31,541 bases of DNA from Vibrio sp. 10N.286.49.B1 (GTDB lineage Bacteria > Pseudomonadota > Gammaproteobacteria > Enterobacterales > Vibrionaceae), in assembly GCF_002873335.1 (NCBI RefSeq), contig NZ_MCUW01000016.1, positions 1 to 31,541 of the forward strand, in the 5' to 3' direction. Positions 17,589-25,624 of the stretch are shown here, piece by piece. Within the stretch, counting starts at the first letter, position 1, and each line of letters begins with the position of its first letter. The position numbers and the translations under genes were made by a program. The notes under the pieces were generated by a model, which searched no databases, was not told where the DNA came from, and saw nothing but the letters and a program-made list of their open reading frames with translations.

Positions 17589-17612
17589 AAAGGGCGTAAT
17601 GATGCGCCCTTT
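17589..17612 (+). terminator. Hairpin between bufA1 and bufB, partial terminator candidate
   Basis: AAAGGGCG (17589-17596) / CGCCCTTT (17605-17612) with an 8-nt loop, followed by TCGTTTTC. Its place between precursor and enzyme genes would let most transcripts end after bufA1, with some reading through into bufB-bufC-doxX. Confidence 0.7.
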
Positions 17613-17660
17613 TCGTTTTCTACAAGTTATTCACATTGCACAAAGATCTAGGAGATCGAC

Positions 17661-18518
17661 ATGGATCGACGTTCCGCCTTTAACCTCGTTGGCATTGGGT
17701 TGCGACACCCTCATTTGGATTATTTCCAACAACACATCAATGCAGCGGGCTGGCTTGAGATCCATAGTGAAAACTATTTCATTGCGTCATCACCGGCTAG
17801 GCAGCAATTAAGATCGATTCGTGAACACACTGACATTAGTTGCCATGGTGTAGGGTTGTCATTAGGTTCAGTCAGTCACGTTGATCCGTCTCACTTAACG
17901 TCTCTTGTACATTTAGTTAATGAGATACAGCCTACAATGGTGTCCGATCACCTCAGCTGGAGTGAACATGGTGGTCACCATTTTAATGACCTATTGCCCC
18001 TCCCATATACGGAAGAAGCGCTTGAGGTATTTTGTCGCAACGTGTTGCAAGTACAAGATGCCCTGCAACGCCCATTGCTTATTGAAAACCCGTCCAGTTA
18101 TTTACGATTTGAACACTCAGTAATACCTGAGTGGGAATTTCTATCTGAAGTTCAAAAGCGTACCGAGTGCCGACTGCTGCTCGACCTAAATAATGTCCAT
18201 GTTTCATGCTTCAACCATCAATACGATGCGATGACTTATCTATCCGCCATCAACGCCAATACGGTTGATGAGATTCACTTGGCTGGCTTTACCAAAAAAC
18301 AATTTGAACAGGGCGAAATTTGGATCGACACTCACAGTGACCGCGTCAGTGATGAGGTTTGGCACCTTTACAAAAGCTGGCTCGAACAACATGGTTCTAT
18401 GGCAACATTAATCGAATGGGACTTAGACATACCAGAGCCAGAAATATTGCTTGAAGAAGCAGATAAGGCCGTATCATTGCTCCTCGAAACAACCCATAAT
18501 GCAAAAGAGAGTGCCTAG
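17661..18518 (+). CDS. bufB: DUF692 multinuclear non-heme iron oxidase (BufB, MNIO)
   Basis: A 285-residue TIM-barrel protein of the DUF692/MbnB family, which oxidises cysteine residues of a partner peptide. Likely metal-ligand and active-site segments: EIHSENYF (33-40), SCHGVGLSLGS (60-70), VSDHLSWSEHGG (94-105), IENPSSY (141-147), LLLDLNNVHVS (172-182), EIHLAGF (204-210), DTHSDRV (223-229) and IEWDLDIP (251-258). AGGAG precedes the ATG. bufC follows after 2 bp. With the DUF2282 precursor upstream, the expected job is to modify the BufA1 cysteines before export. The exact product cannot be read from sequence. Confidence 0.9.
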   Translation: MDRRSAFNLVGIGLRHPHLDYFQQHINAAGWLEIHSENYFIASSPARQQLRSIREHTDISCHGVGLSLGSVSHVDPSHLTSLVHLVNEIQPTMVSDHLSWSEHGGHHFNDLLPLPYTEEALEVFCRNVLQVQDALQRPLLIENPSSYLRFEHSVIPEWEFLSEVQKRTECRLLLDLNNVHVSCFNHQYDAMTYLSAINANTVDEIHLAGFTKKQFEQGEIWIDTHSDRVSDEVWHLYKSWLEQHGSMATLIEWDLDIPEPEILLEEADKAVSLLLETTHNAKESA

Positions 18519-18520
18519 TT

Positions 18521-19300
18521 ATGACGACTCTCTATGACACGCAACAAGCATTTTCCCGTGCTCTTCGCTACCAAGCCTCAGGAAACGAGTGTGGTATTGC
18601 TGCCGACTACTTTTCAGCAGATGAACGACTCCAGATCTATCGCAACAACTTTATCATTAGCCTGACAGAGGTACTGCAGGCTTGCTATCCACTTTCTCTC
18701 GCGTTGGTTGGTGAGGAATGCTTTGCCTCGATGGCAAAGTTTCATATCACTCGTCATCCTCCAACATCTGGCAGTACTCTCGATTATGGTGAAGGGTTTA
18801 ATGAATCCGTATCGTTACTGGACAACATCACAAGCGCCGTTCCTTACCTACTAGACGTCATCGAACTTGAGTGGGCAATAGACCAAGCCAATAGCCTAGA
18901 GCCGACCTCGGATATTGACGACGTAGAGCCTATCGTCCGATTGGCAAACATCCCAGAAATGCAGCATGGCAATATCCGTCTTCACATCAGCCAAGATATA
19001 CAGGTTATAACGTCCGACTACGCATTACTCGATTTGAAACATGCCATCGAACATGAGCAATATGAATCATTAACCATTGAACTTCCACAAACTATCTTGC
19101 TACAAGGCAATACCTCTAAGCCGACCCTTTTAAGCAAAATTGAACCATCACTTGGGGCATTAATTGCTCAACTGCAAGCGCTTCTTCCCCTCAAATCAAT
19201 ACAGCCAGAGCTACTTACTCTGCTTCCTACTCTGCTATCCATGAATGTCGTTTCTGGGTTTAGCCTCATTGATAGTAAAGACCATGACCTAAAGGAGTGA
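18521..19300 (+). CDS. bufC: BufC-type MNIO partner protein (DUF2063)
   Basis: A 259-residue soluble protein. The N-terminal part (about 7-95) fits the DUF2063 domain: QQAFSRALRYQ, RLQIYRNNFIISLTEVLQACYPLSLALVGEECFASMAKFHI and HPPTSGSTLDYGEGFNE. Databases call this a putative DNA-binding domain, but beside DUF692 genes it acts as the partner that brings precursor to enzyme, as with MbnC/HvfC/BufC types. The C-terminal half is more variable. The start lies 2 bp after bufB, so the two are coupled. The N-terminal match is strong; the remainder is assigned by operon context. Confidence 0.85.
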   Translation: MTTLYDTQQAFSRALRYQASGNECGIAADYFSADERLQIYRNNFIISLTEVLQACYPLSLALVGEECFASMAKFHITRHPPTSGSTLDYGEGFNESVSLLDNITSAVPYLLDVIELEWAIDQANSLEPTSDIDDVEPIVRLANIPEMQHGNIRLHISQDIQVITSDYALLDLKHAIEHEQYESLTIELPQTILLQGNTSKPTLLSKIEPSLGALIAQLQALLPLKSIQPELLTLLPTLLSMNVVSGFSLIDSKDHDLKE

Positions 19301-19304
19301 AACG

Positions 19305-19760
19305 ATGAACAATGGACTATCTAATTTCATGAACGCTTACGACTCAGCCGTCAACAATATACAAAAAGGCTTTGTTCCTTTGCTTCTTCTGTTTTGCCGA
19401 CTCTGGGTCGCATGGGTATTTTTTAATTCAGGCCTCACCAAGATAGCGTCTTGGGACAGTACACTATATCTATTTGAATACGAATATCAGGTTCCGGTTA
19501 TTCCATGGCAACTTGCTGCTTACATGGGCACCGTTGCCGAACTCGTATTACCGGTATTTTTAGCACTCGGGCTTCTCTGTCGACCAATGGCTGCCATCTT
19601 ATTTGTCTTTAATATTACTGCAGTGGTGTCGTACCCTGTTTTATGGGAAAAAGGATTTTACGACCATCAGCTATGGGGGCTAATGATACTGATCGTCGTG
19701 GTATGGGGAGCGGGGCCATTATCTATAGATAAATTAATACGCAACAAGATGAATTCATAA
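19305..19760 (+). CDS. DoxX-family membrane protein of the bufferin operon
   Basis: A 151-residue inner-membrane protein with about four hydrophobic segments. DoxX-type features are LLLFCRLWVAWVFFNSGLTKI (about 26-45), the YQVPVIPWQLAAYMGTVAELVLPVFLALGLLCR region and an aromatic-rich end. DoxX proteins have been tied to quinone or redox membrane chemistry, without a general assigned reaction. It starts 4 bp after bufC, and DoxX genes commonly close DUF2282-DUF692-DUF2063 operons. It is the last gene before a strong terminator. Confidence 0.88.
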   Translation: MNNGLSNFMNAYDSAVNNIQKGFVPLLLLFCRLWVAWVFFNSGLTKIASWDSTLYLFEYEYQVPVIPWQLAAYMGTVAELVLPVFLALGLLCRPMAAILFVFNITAVVSYPVLWEKGFYDHQLWGLMILIVVVWGAGPLSIDKLIRNKMNS

Positions 19761-19781
19761 TCCTGTACCCTATTACATATT

Positions 19782-19813
19782 AAAAAACCCCGTCATTAAT
19801 AACGGGGTTTTTT
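19782..19813. terminator. Bidirectional terminator after the bufferin operon
   Basis: AAAAAACCCCGT (19782-19793) / ACGGGGTTTTTT (19802-19813) with an 8-nt loop. T-tracts on both strands; it lies between converging doxX (+) and the small gene at 19829 (-). Confidence 0.92.
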
Positions 19814-19828
19814 AATTGAGTCGCAGGC

Positions 19829-20113
19829 TTATTTATTTGCTAAAAATGCCTGAAGTTCTTCAGCTGAAATACCTTGCTCTGCAAGTTCTTTCGCTAAAGA
19901 TTGAACCTGCTCGCCTTTGCGAGATTCAATCACACGTTGAAATTGGTAAACGATGTCTTTCAGAACATGGATTGGCACTTGTTTCGCTGCGCTTCGTATC
20001 CGCTCTTCACTTTGATTACCAAGCTCAGCAAGTAACTTACCAAACATAATTTTTTCTGGAGACTCTTCCATCTGCTCAAGAATGCGAGCCATTTCGTAAG
20101 TAGTCAAAGACAT
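19829..20113 (-). CDS. Small protein resembling the H-NS oligomerisation region
   Basis: A 94-residue soluble, helix-rich protein that I do not firmly recognise. Residues about 48-94 (a run with VLKDIVYQFQRVIESRKG and then AKELAEQGISAEELQAFLANK) resemble the N-terminal dimerisation and linker part of H-NS, where a charged coiled coil is followed by MxADGIDPEEL. The DNA-binding motif of H-NS (TWTGQGRxP) is absent and the protein stops there. If the likeness is real it could form mixed oligomers with H-NS, as truncated H-NS proteins do. The remote similarity is by eye only. It is monocistronic, with a weak ribosome-binding sequence, ending at the shared terminator. Confidence 0.7.
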   Translation of the reverse strand: MSLTTYEMARILEQMEESPEKIMFGKLLAELGNQSEERIRSAAKQVPIHVLKDIVYQFQRVIESRKGEQVQSLAKELAEQGISAEELQAFLANK

Positions 20114-20215
20114 TGCTTTATAGATCCAGTTAATAATAGGAAGGAATATACTTTTAAATATACACCTGTTTCACTAATAGGAAAACCAAATCGTTTTCAA
20201 ATTAACCTATTTTTA

Positions 20216-21406
20216 CTATTTCTTTATAATAACCACTTGATGCCAAGCCTTTCCGTGTTGGCTACGCAATATAATGAGTGCAGGGAACGCCAACCACATT
20301 AGCAAGGCAACCATATATTGTGGCTCTAAGCCAACTCGCTGCATCGTGCCAACCAGCAGTCCCGCTCCACTCATTTGGAATAAACCAAGCAGCGCTGCCG
20401 CGGTTCCAGCTTTGTCTCCAAATGGCGCCAATGCTTTACCCGCCGCTGCACCTAGAATCAAGGCAAAACCTACCGAGCCAATAATAACGGGTAGCATGAA
20501 AGACAGCGGAGTATCCAACGACGCACCCAAAGCCATGAGAGTCCCTGCAACCAACAACACAGTAATACCCAGTTGCAATGTTTTGTGTGTGCCTATCCTG
20601 TCCATTAGTTTTGGCGCAAACATACAGGCAGCGATGTTAAACACAGCATTGAGTCCAAACCAGAATGTAAATTCAGACATACTAAGCCCCATGTGTTCCA
20701 TTAATAATACCGGAGCAGAGGTTACATAGGCTAGAATCACTCCCATCGCTAACAGACAAAGCGTTGCGTGAAAGAGAAATGTCGGTGTTTTTAATACATC
20801 GATATAACGAGATAAAGCAAAATAACGCTCACCTTGTTGTTTGGGATTGGTTTCTTTCATGTATAACAGAACGACCGCGCCAACCACTAACGCAAAACCA
20901 GCCATAAAACTAAAGTTTGCTCGCCAGCCAAACTGATGAGTCAGGTAGCTCCCTAATATCGGAGCAAGGGCGGGGATGAAGCAAATTGCTCCATTCAAGT
21001 AACTGATCATTTTCCCGCTTTTCTCTGGGCCGTAAAGGTCGCGAACGGTTGCGAAAGCAGCAACGGATGTGGCACAAGCGCCTAAGCCTTGTAGCAACCT
21101 TGCCGCCAACATCCAGTCAATAGATTGTGCTGCCCACGCCAAGCAAGCGCTCAATCCATAGATAGTAATACCAGATAACGCAACCGTTCGACGTCCAAGT
21201 TTATCCGCGAGTGGCCCTGCAAATAACTGCCCAACACCCATCGCAAACAAAAACCAAGTAATCGTATCTTGAACGAGAGTATGCTCAACCTGAAACGTAG
21301 TCGATATCTGAGGCAAAGCAGGTAGGTAGATATCAATCGCCAACGGGCTAAAAAACACCAACATTACTAAGGCTGCAATTTGTATCTTCGACGTACGTTG
21401 TTCCAC
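20216..21406 (-). CDS. Bcr/CflA-family MFS drug efflux transporter
   Basis: A 396-residue inner-membrane protein with about twelve hydrophobic segments, of the DHA1 drug:H+ antiporter group. Motifs: DIYLPALPQIS in helix 1, the MFS loop GPLADKLGRRTVALSG (about 64-79), ARLLQGLGACATSVA (about 102-116), and PALAPILGSYLTHQFGWRANF (motif C region). The start is a GTG at 21406; the next ATG would fall inside helix 1. It is divergent from a LysR gene that likely controls it. Substrate unknown; relatives export bicyclomycin or chloramphenicol. Confidence 0.88.
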   Translation of the reverse strand: MEQRTSKIQIAALVMLVFFSPLAIDIYLPALPQISTTFQVEHTLVQDTITWFLFAMGVGQLFAGPLADKLGRRTVALSGITIYGLSACLAWAAQSIDWMLAARLLQGLGACATSVAAFATVRDLYGPEKSGKMISYLNGAICFIPALAPILGSYLTHQFGWRANFSFMAGFALVVGAVVLLYMKETNPKQQGERYFALSRYIDVLKTPTFLFHATLCLLAMGVILAYVTSAPVLLMEHMGLSMSEFTFWFGLNAVFNIAACMFAPKLMDRIGTHKTLQLGITVLLVAGTLMALGASLDTPLSFMLPVIIGSVGFALILGAAAGKALAPFGDKAGTAAALLGLFQMSGAGLLVGTMQRVGLEPQYMVALLMWLAFPALIILRSQHGKAWHQVVIIKK

Positions 21407-21474
21407 TTAAGCTTTCTCTCTACAATTTTAATAGCAGGATGATAACGATAATATGATATGAATAGAAATGGTTT

Positions 21475-21488
21475 ATACTCATTAGTAT
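21475..21488. promoter_or_regulatory. Possible LysR operator (ATACT-N4-AGTAT)
   Basis: A perfect 5-bp dyad with 4-bp spacer, which also fits the LysR T-N11-A type motif. It lies 25 bp before the LysR gene in the 106-bp divergent region shared with the efflux gene. Confidence 0.45.
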
Positions 21489-21512
21489 TATTCCTCAAAG
21501 GAATTTCACTAG

Positions 21513-22454
21513 ATGAATCTCGAAACATTAAATAAAATTGACCTTAACCTTCTGTTATCACTAAGCGTATTGCTTGAGGAACGTAACGTGACTCGCGCGG
21601 CAAATCGCCTCTGTGTCAGTCAATCCGCCGTCAGCAAGTCACTTGCAAAATTACGATCTCTGTTTGATGACCCCCTTTTCACGCGTAACGCCCACGGTTT
21701 AACACCAACACCAAAAGCGATGTATCTAAAACCTAAGCTTGATGCGCTGATTACTCACTTACAAGCCATCACTCACCCCCCTGAGTTCTCACCTACCATT
21801 AGTGAATATCGTTTCCACATTGCCGCGGTAGAAAGTGTTTACCCGCTTATCATGCCGCACTTCTTACCGGCAATATTCAGCCAAGGCCCAAACCTAAGTA
21901 TTAGTACTCATGCATGGAATGAACGCACGTTTGAGCAAATGCAAAAAGGTGAGCTTGATCTTGGCATTACGGGTAAGGACATTGATATTCGTGATGCTAT
22001 TCGAACCATGTACCCCCCAGAGAACATACGAGAGCTCGAGGTCTATCGGGACACACAAATGTGCTTAGTTCGCGCCAATCACCCTATCCTGTCTAAACCA
22101 TGGAATTTGGAAACCTATTTATCGCTTCGTCACGTACAAGTTCGATGCGATGGCAGTGATCGCTGGCTTTTGGATTACCGCCTGTCCGACATGGGAAGAG
22201 AAAGAGACATCGCCATTACAGTGCCCGACTTTAATAACGCCGCAGCGTTGTGTTCATACACTGATTTCATTTTTACAGCGCCTCGTCATTTCGTTCATCT
22301 CGTTGCCGATCAATTGGGTTTGGTCGTATTGCCACTTCCATTAGAGTTTCCCCCTATGGCTTATACGCTATTTTGGCATAAGGAACGCGATAATGACCCT
22401 GCTCTAAACTGGTTGATTGAGATCATCAAACAAAAGACGCTGCACTTGCGTTAG
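21513..22454 (+). CDS. LysR-family transcriptional regulator
   Basis: A 313-residue regulator. The winged helix-turn-helix is at about 9-68 (IDLNLLLSLSVLLEERNVTRAANRL and SQSAVSKSLAKLRSLFDDPLFTRN), with the usual substrate-binding domain from about 95. By eye it belongs to the YbeF/LeuO/NodD-like branch (LFTRNAHGLTPTPKA). AAGGA precedes the ATG. It is transcribed away from the Bcr/CflA pump gene across 106 bp, the standard layout for a LysR protein regulating its neighbour. The effector is not known. Confidence 0.9.
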   Translation: MNLETLNKIDLNLLLSLSVLLEERNVTRAANRLCVSQSAVSKSLAKLRSLFDDPLFTRNAHGLTPTPKAMYLKPKLDALITHLQAITHPPEFSPTISEYRFHIAAVESVYPLIMPHFLPAIFSQGPNLSISTHAWNERTFEQMQKGELDLGITGKDIDIRDAIRTMYPPENIRELEVYRDTQMCLVRANHPILSKPWNLETYLSLRHVQVRCDGSDRWLLDYRLSDMGRERDIAITVPDFNNAAALCSYTDFIFTAPRHFVHLVADQLGLVVLPLPLEFPPMAYTLFWHKERDNDPALNWLIEIIKQKTLHLR

Positions 22455-22511
22455 CAAGAGATTCATCATTGCTAAGCCTGACCACTACTTGGAAGTAAAT
22501 AAAGCTGCAAA

Positions 22512-22530
22512 CATTATCTCCATGATAATG
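22512..22530. repeat. Hairpin or operator dyad upstream of the M24 peptidase
   Basis: CATTATC (22512-22518) / GATAATG (22524-22530) with a 5-nt loop, about 85 bp before the peptidase ATG. No T-tract, so more likely an operator than a terminator. Confidence 0.4.
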
Positions 22531-22614
22531 GATTGTAACTGACCATCAAAAGCGCTAGCTTATAGTGCAAATAACAGTAGGCCGAGCTCACTCGCCCAAT
22601 AGAAGGAATTACAG

Positions 22615-24402
22615 ATGCCAACTCTCATATCCGAACGTGTCTCCACACTCCAAGACTGGCTTGAGGCCAATCAACTCGACGCATTTATTGTTGCTCACGA
22701 AGATGAGTATTTGGGTGAGTACGTTCCTGAACATAATGAACGCTTACATTGGTTAACGGGCTTTACTGGTTCAGCTGGCGCCGCCGTTATCACCAAAGAT
22801 TCAGCGGCTATTTTTGTTGATGGGCGCTACACAGTGCAAGTCACGAAACAGGTGCCAGGCAACGTATTCGAATATTGCCATTTAATTGAAACACCTCCGA
22901 TTGAATGGTTGTTAAAAACCCTACCAGCAGGCTCAAAAGTTGGTCTCGATCCACGCATGCACCGCGGTCATTGGTATCATAATGCACAACATCAAGTTGC
23001 TGGACAATTGGCGCTAGTGCCATGTCCGGTTAACCCTATTGATGCAAACTGGACGGATCGTCCAGAACCCCAGTTAAGCCCCGTGACATTAATGTCTCTC
23101 GATTATGTTGGGCAATCAAGCATTGATAAACGTCTTGCACTAGCCGAACAACTCAAGGCTTCTGGCGCTAGTGCGGCAATCATTACTGAACTCGATTCGA
23201 TTTGTTGGCTATTGAATATTCGGGGCCTTGATGTCTCTCGCCTACCCGTTTTATTATCTCATGCCATCCTTTTCTCTGATGGCAGTGTTAAGTTTTTCAT
23301 TGATAAGCATCGAATTAGTGACCGCTCTTTATTTGATCAACACGTGGGTGACAAGGTCTCGGTTCACTCACCTGAGTCACTTGAAGGTGAACTACAAGCG
23401 CTTTCCAATAAAGCGGTATCACTTGACCTTGCCACCAGTAACGCTTGGTTCCAAATTACTCTTGAACAAGCAGGCGCAACAATCCTTCCATTAGCAGACC
23501 CTTGCTTGATGCCAAAAGCGGCCAAAAACTCAGTCGAGATTTCAGGCATGAAAGCAAGCCATGTTCGTGATGGTGTGGCGATGGTGAAATTTTTATCTTG
23601 GCTAGACCGCGAGGTCTCGAGTGGTGCTCAACAAGACGAGGCTTCTCTTTCTGATCAACTGGAGTTGTTCCGACGAGAAGATGCATCTCTGGTGGACTTG
23701 AGCTTTGATACAATCTCAGCGTCAGCTGGCAACGCAGCGATGTGTCACTACAACCACATGAACCAAGAAGTACCTGGATCTCTTGTTCCTGATACCTTGT
23801 ACCTTGTTGACTCAGGCGGTCAATACCCAGATGGTACTACTGACATTACGCGTACCATCGCTATCGGCCAACCAAGCGATGAAATGAAGCACCAGTTTAC
23901 CTTAGTGCTAAAAGGGCATATTGCTTTAGCGTCTGCGTTATTTCCGAAAGGGACGTGTGGTCATCAGCTCGATATATTAGCCCGCCAACACTTATGGGCT
24001 AATGGCTTCGATTACGACCATGGTACTGGGCATGGTGTTGGGCATTTTCTAAGTGTACATGAAGGCCCTCAACGTATCGCAAAGGCCGTAAATAACACAG
24101 CGTTAGTGCCGGGAATGGTACTATCCAATGAGCCTGGTTATTATCGCGCGGATGCGTTTGGTATTAGAATCGAGAACCTAGAGTTGGTTGTCGAGAAGCC
24201 AACCCAAGGTGACCTTACAATGTTGGGTTTTGAATCTCTAACTCGCTGCCCGATTGATAAGCGAAACATTGTCGTCACTATGCTTAGCCAGACAGAAATC
24301 GATTGGCTTAATCAATATCATCAAGTCGTATTTGAAGCGATCTCTCCATTAGTTTCAGGAGAAGCGTTAACATGGCTAACGGCATCTTGTCAGCCGATCT
24401 AG
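22615..24402 (+). CDS. Xaa-Pro aminopeptidase, M24B family, long form
   Basis: A 595-residue cytoplasmic metallopeptidase that removes N-terminal residues before proline. It has the three-domain form of eukaryotic-type aminopeptidase P (XPNPEP1-like): two creatinase-like N-terminal domains (about 1-300) and the pita-bread catalytic domain. Metal ligands are visible: D in LVDSGGQYPDGTTDITRT (two Asp), H in HGTGHGVGHFLSVHEGP, E in SNEPGYYR and E in GIRIENLELV. GAAGGAA precedes the ATG. It stands alone and ends at a terminator shared with the thi operon. It is longer than E. coli PepP (441 aa), so the symbol pepP is not used. Confidence 0.93.
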   Translation: MPTLISERVSTLQDWLEANQLDAFIVAHEDEYLGEYVPEHNERLHWLTGFTGSAGAAVITKDSAAIFVDGRYTVQVTKQVPGNVFEYCHLIETPPIEWLLKTLPAGSKVGLDPRMHRGHWYHNAQHQVAGQLALVPCPVNPIDANWTDRPEPQLSPVTLMSLDYVGQSSIDKRLALAEQLKASGASAAIITELDSICWLLNIRGLDVSRLPVLLSHAILFSDGSVKFFIDKHRISDRSLFDQHVGDKVSVHSPESLEGELQALSNKAVSLDLATSNAWFQITLEQAGATILPLADPCLMPKAAKNSVEISGMKASHVRDGVAMVKFLSWLDREVSSGAQQDEASLSDQLELFRREDASLVDLSFDTISASAGNAAMCHYNHMNQEVPGSLVPDTLYLVDSGGQYPDGTTDITRTIAIGQPSDEMKHQFTLVLKGHIALASALFPKGTCGHQLDILARQHLWANGFDYDHGTGHGVGHFLSVHEGPQRIAKAVNNTALVPGMVLSNEPGYYRADAFGIRIENLELVVEKPTQGDLTMLGFESLTRCPIDKRNIVVTMLSQTEIDWLNQYHQVVFEAISPLVSGEALTWLTASCQPI

Positions 24403-24424
24403 ATTATTATCTCTGATGAGAATA

Positions 24425-24454
24425 AAACAAGAGCTGCAAACGCAGCTCTTGTTT
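24425..24454. terminator. Bidirectional terminator, peptidase / thiH
   Basis: AAACAAGAGCTGC (24425-24437) / GCAGCTCTTGTTT (24442-24454), a perfect 13-bp stem with loop AAAC. It lies between convergent genes; the minus-strand side ends TTGTTTTATT. Its right arm overlaps the parS site by five bases. Confidence 0.9.
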
Positions 24455-24465
24455 CACGTGAAACA
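24450..24465. promoter_or_regulatory. parS: parS centromere site (ParB binding)
   Basis: TGTTTCACGTGAAACA is a perfect palindrome and a perfect match to the chromosomal parS consensus bound by ParB. V. cholerae chromosome 1 has the same sites near its origin. It lies between the peptidase and thiH genes, overlapping their terminator. Confidence 0.95.
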
Positions 24466-24502
24466 TCCCTATCATGACAATTAGAGACCACTTCTAATAC
24501 TG

Positions 24503-25615
24503 TTATCCTGAATAAGATTGATGCCAATCTTGCCAAACCGGTTCCATCCCACACTGCTTCACAGATAGCGACACGTCGTTAGCACTGCGTTCATCACTAA
24601 TCTCAAACTGTTCCAGTTCTTGTTCATCACTCGCGTAGCCACCAGGTTGTGTTTTGGAAGCCGCACTAATACTCGTTATACCTAGAGGGTAGACGTTATC
24701 TCTAAACTCAGGAGCCTCTCGTGTTGACAATGAAAGCTCTACTTCATGATTGAATAATCGATAAGCACAAATAAGTTGTACTAACTGTTTGTCCGTCATT
24801 ACCGATTTAGGCTGCACCGCGCCTTCACATGGGCGGAGCCTCGGAAACGAAATTGAGTAACGCGTTTTCCAATACTTATTTTCTAAGTATTGGAGATGTG
24901 CTGCCACAAAAAAACAATCTGTTCGCCACTCTTCCAGTCCAATCAAAGACCCTATTCCAATCTTATCAATACCGGCTTGAGCAAGCCTATCCGGAGTGTC
25001 CAATCGATAATCAAAGTCCATTTTGTTGCCCCGGAGATGATGCTCTGCATATGTTCTCCGGTTATAAGTCTCTTGATATACCATCACCGCATCGAGTCCT
25101 AACGATTTAAGATCTTTGTAGTCTTTAGTATCAAGAGGCTGTACTTCCATAGCAAGGTAACTAAAGCGACGTTTAATCGATGGCAGTACCTCTTTAAAAT
25201 ATCGCATTCCAACCTTGGTCTCGTGTTCGCCCGTCACCAGCAAAACACTATCGAAGCCCATATCTTTTATCACATCAGACTCTGCCGATATTTCATCGCT
25301 CGACAGGGTCTTGCGCTTGATTCTGTTTTCCATCGAAAAGCCGCAATAGGTGCAAGCGTTCGCGCAAAGGTTGGATAGATAGAGTGGAATGTACATAGCC
25401 ATTGTATGCCCAAAACGTTTACGCGTTAATGCGTAAGAACGTTGCGCCATTTGCTCTAAATAAGGTTCGGCTGCAGGTGAAATCAACGCTGTGAAATCAT
25501 CCAAATCCAACTTATCTTTACTCAGTGCCCGTTCGACGTCTTGAGCAGTCTTAGCATAAATCGACAACCTGACATTGTCCCAATCGTATTTTGCATGCTC
25601 GATTAAGAAGCTCAT
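24503..25615 (-). CDS. thiH: Tyrosine lyase ThiH (radical SAM)
   Basis: A 370-residue radical-SAM enzyme that cleaves tyrosine to dehydroglycine and p-cresol for the thiazole half of thiamine. The [4Fe-4S]/SAM motif is CANACTYCGF (C-x3-C-x2-C, near residue 85-92), on a barrel with MYIPLYLSNLC before it and later segments VYQETYNRRTYAEHH and SFPRLRPCEGA. It is the last gene of the operon and begins 9 bp after thiG, with which it works. Length is usual for ThiH (E. coli 377 aa). Confidence 0.95.
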   Translation of the reverse strand: MSFLIEHAKYDWDNVRLSIYAKTAQDVERALSKDKLDLDDFTALISPAAEPYLEQMAQRSYALTRKRFGHTMAMYIPLYLSNLCANACTYCGFSMENRIKRKTLSSDEISAESDVIKDMGFDSVLLVTGEHETKVGMRYFKEVLPSIKRRFSYLAMEVQPLDTKDYKDLKSLGLDAVMVYQETYNRRTYAEHHLRGNKMDFDYRLDTPDRLAQAGIDKIGIGSLIGLEEWRTDCFFVAAHLQYLENKYWKTRYSISFPRLRPCEGAVQPKSVMTDKQLVQLICAYRLFNHEVELSLSTREAPEFRDNVYPLGITSISAASKTQPGGYASDEQELEQFEISDERSANDVSLSVKQCGMEPVWQDWHQSYSG

Positions 25616-25624
25616 CGACCTCTC

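Noticed and set aside
20140..20175. AT-rich repeat after the efflux gene as terminator
   Set aside because: The ATATAC words are direct repeats and do not form a hairpin.
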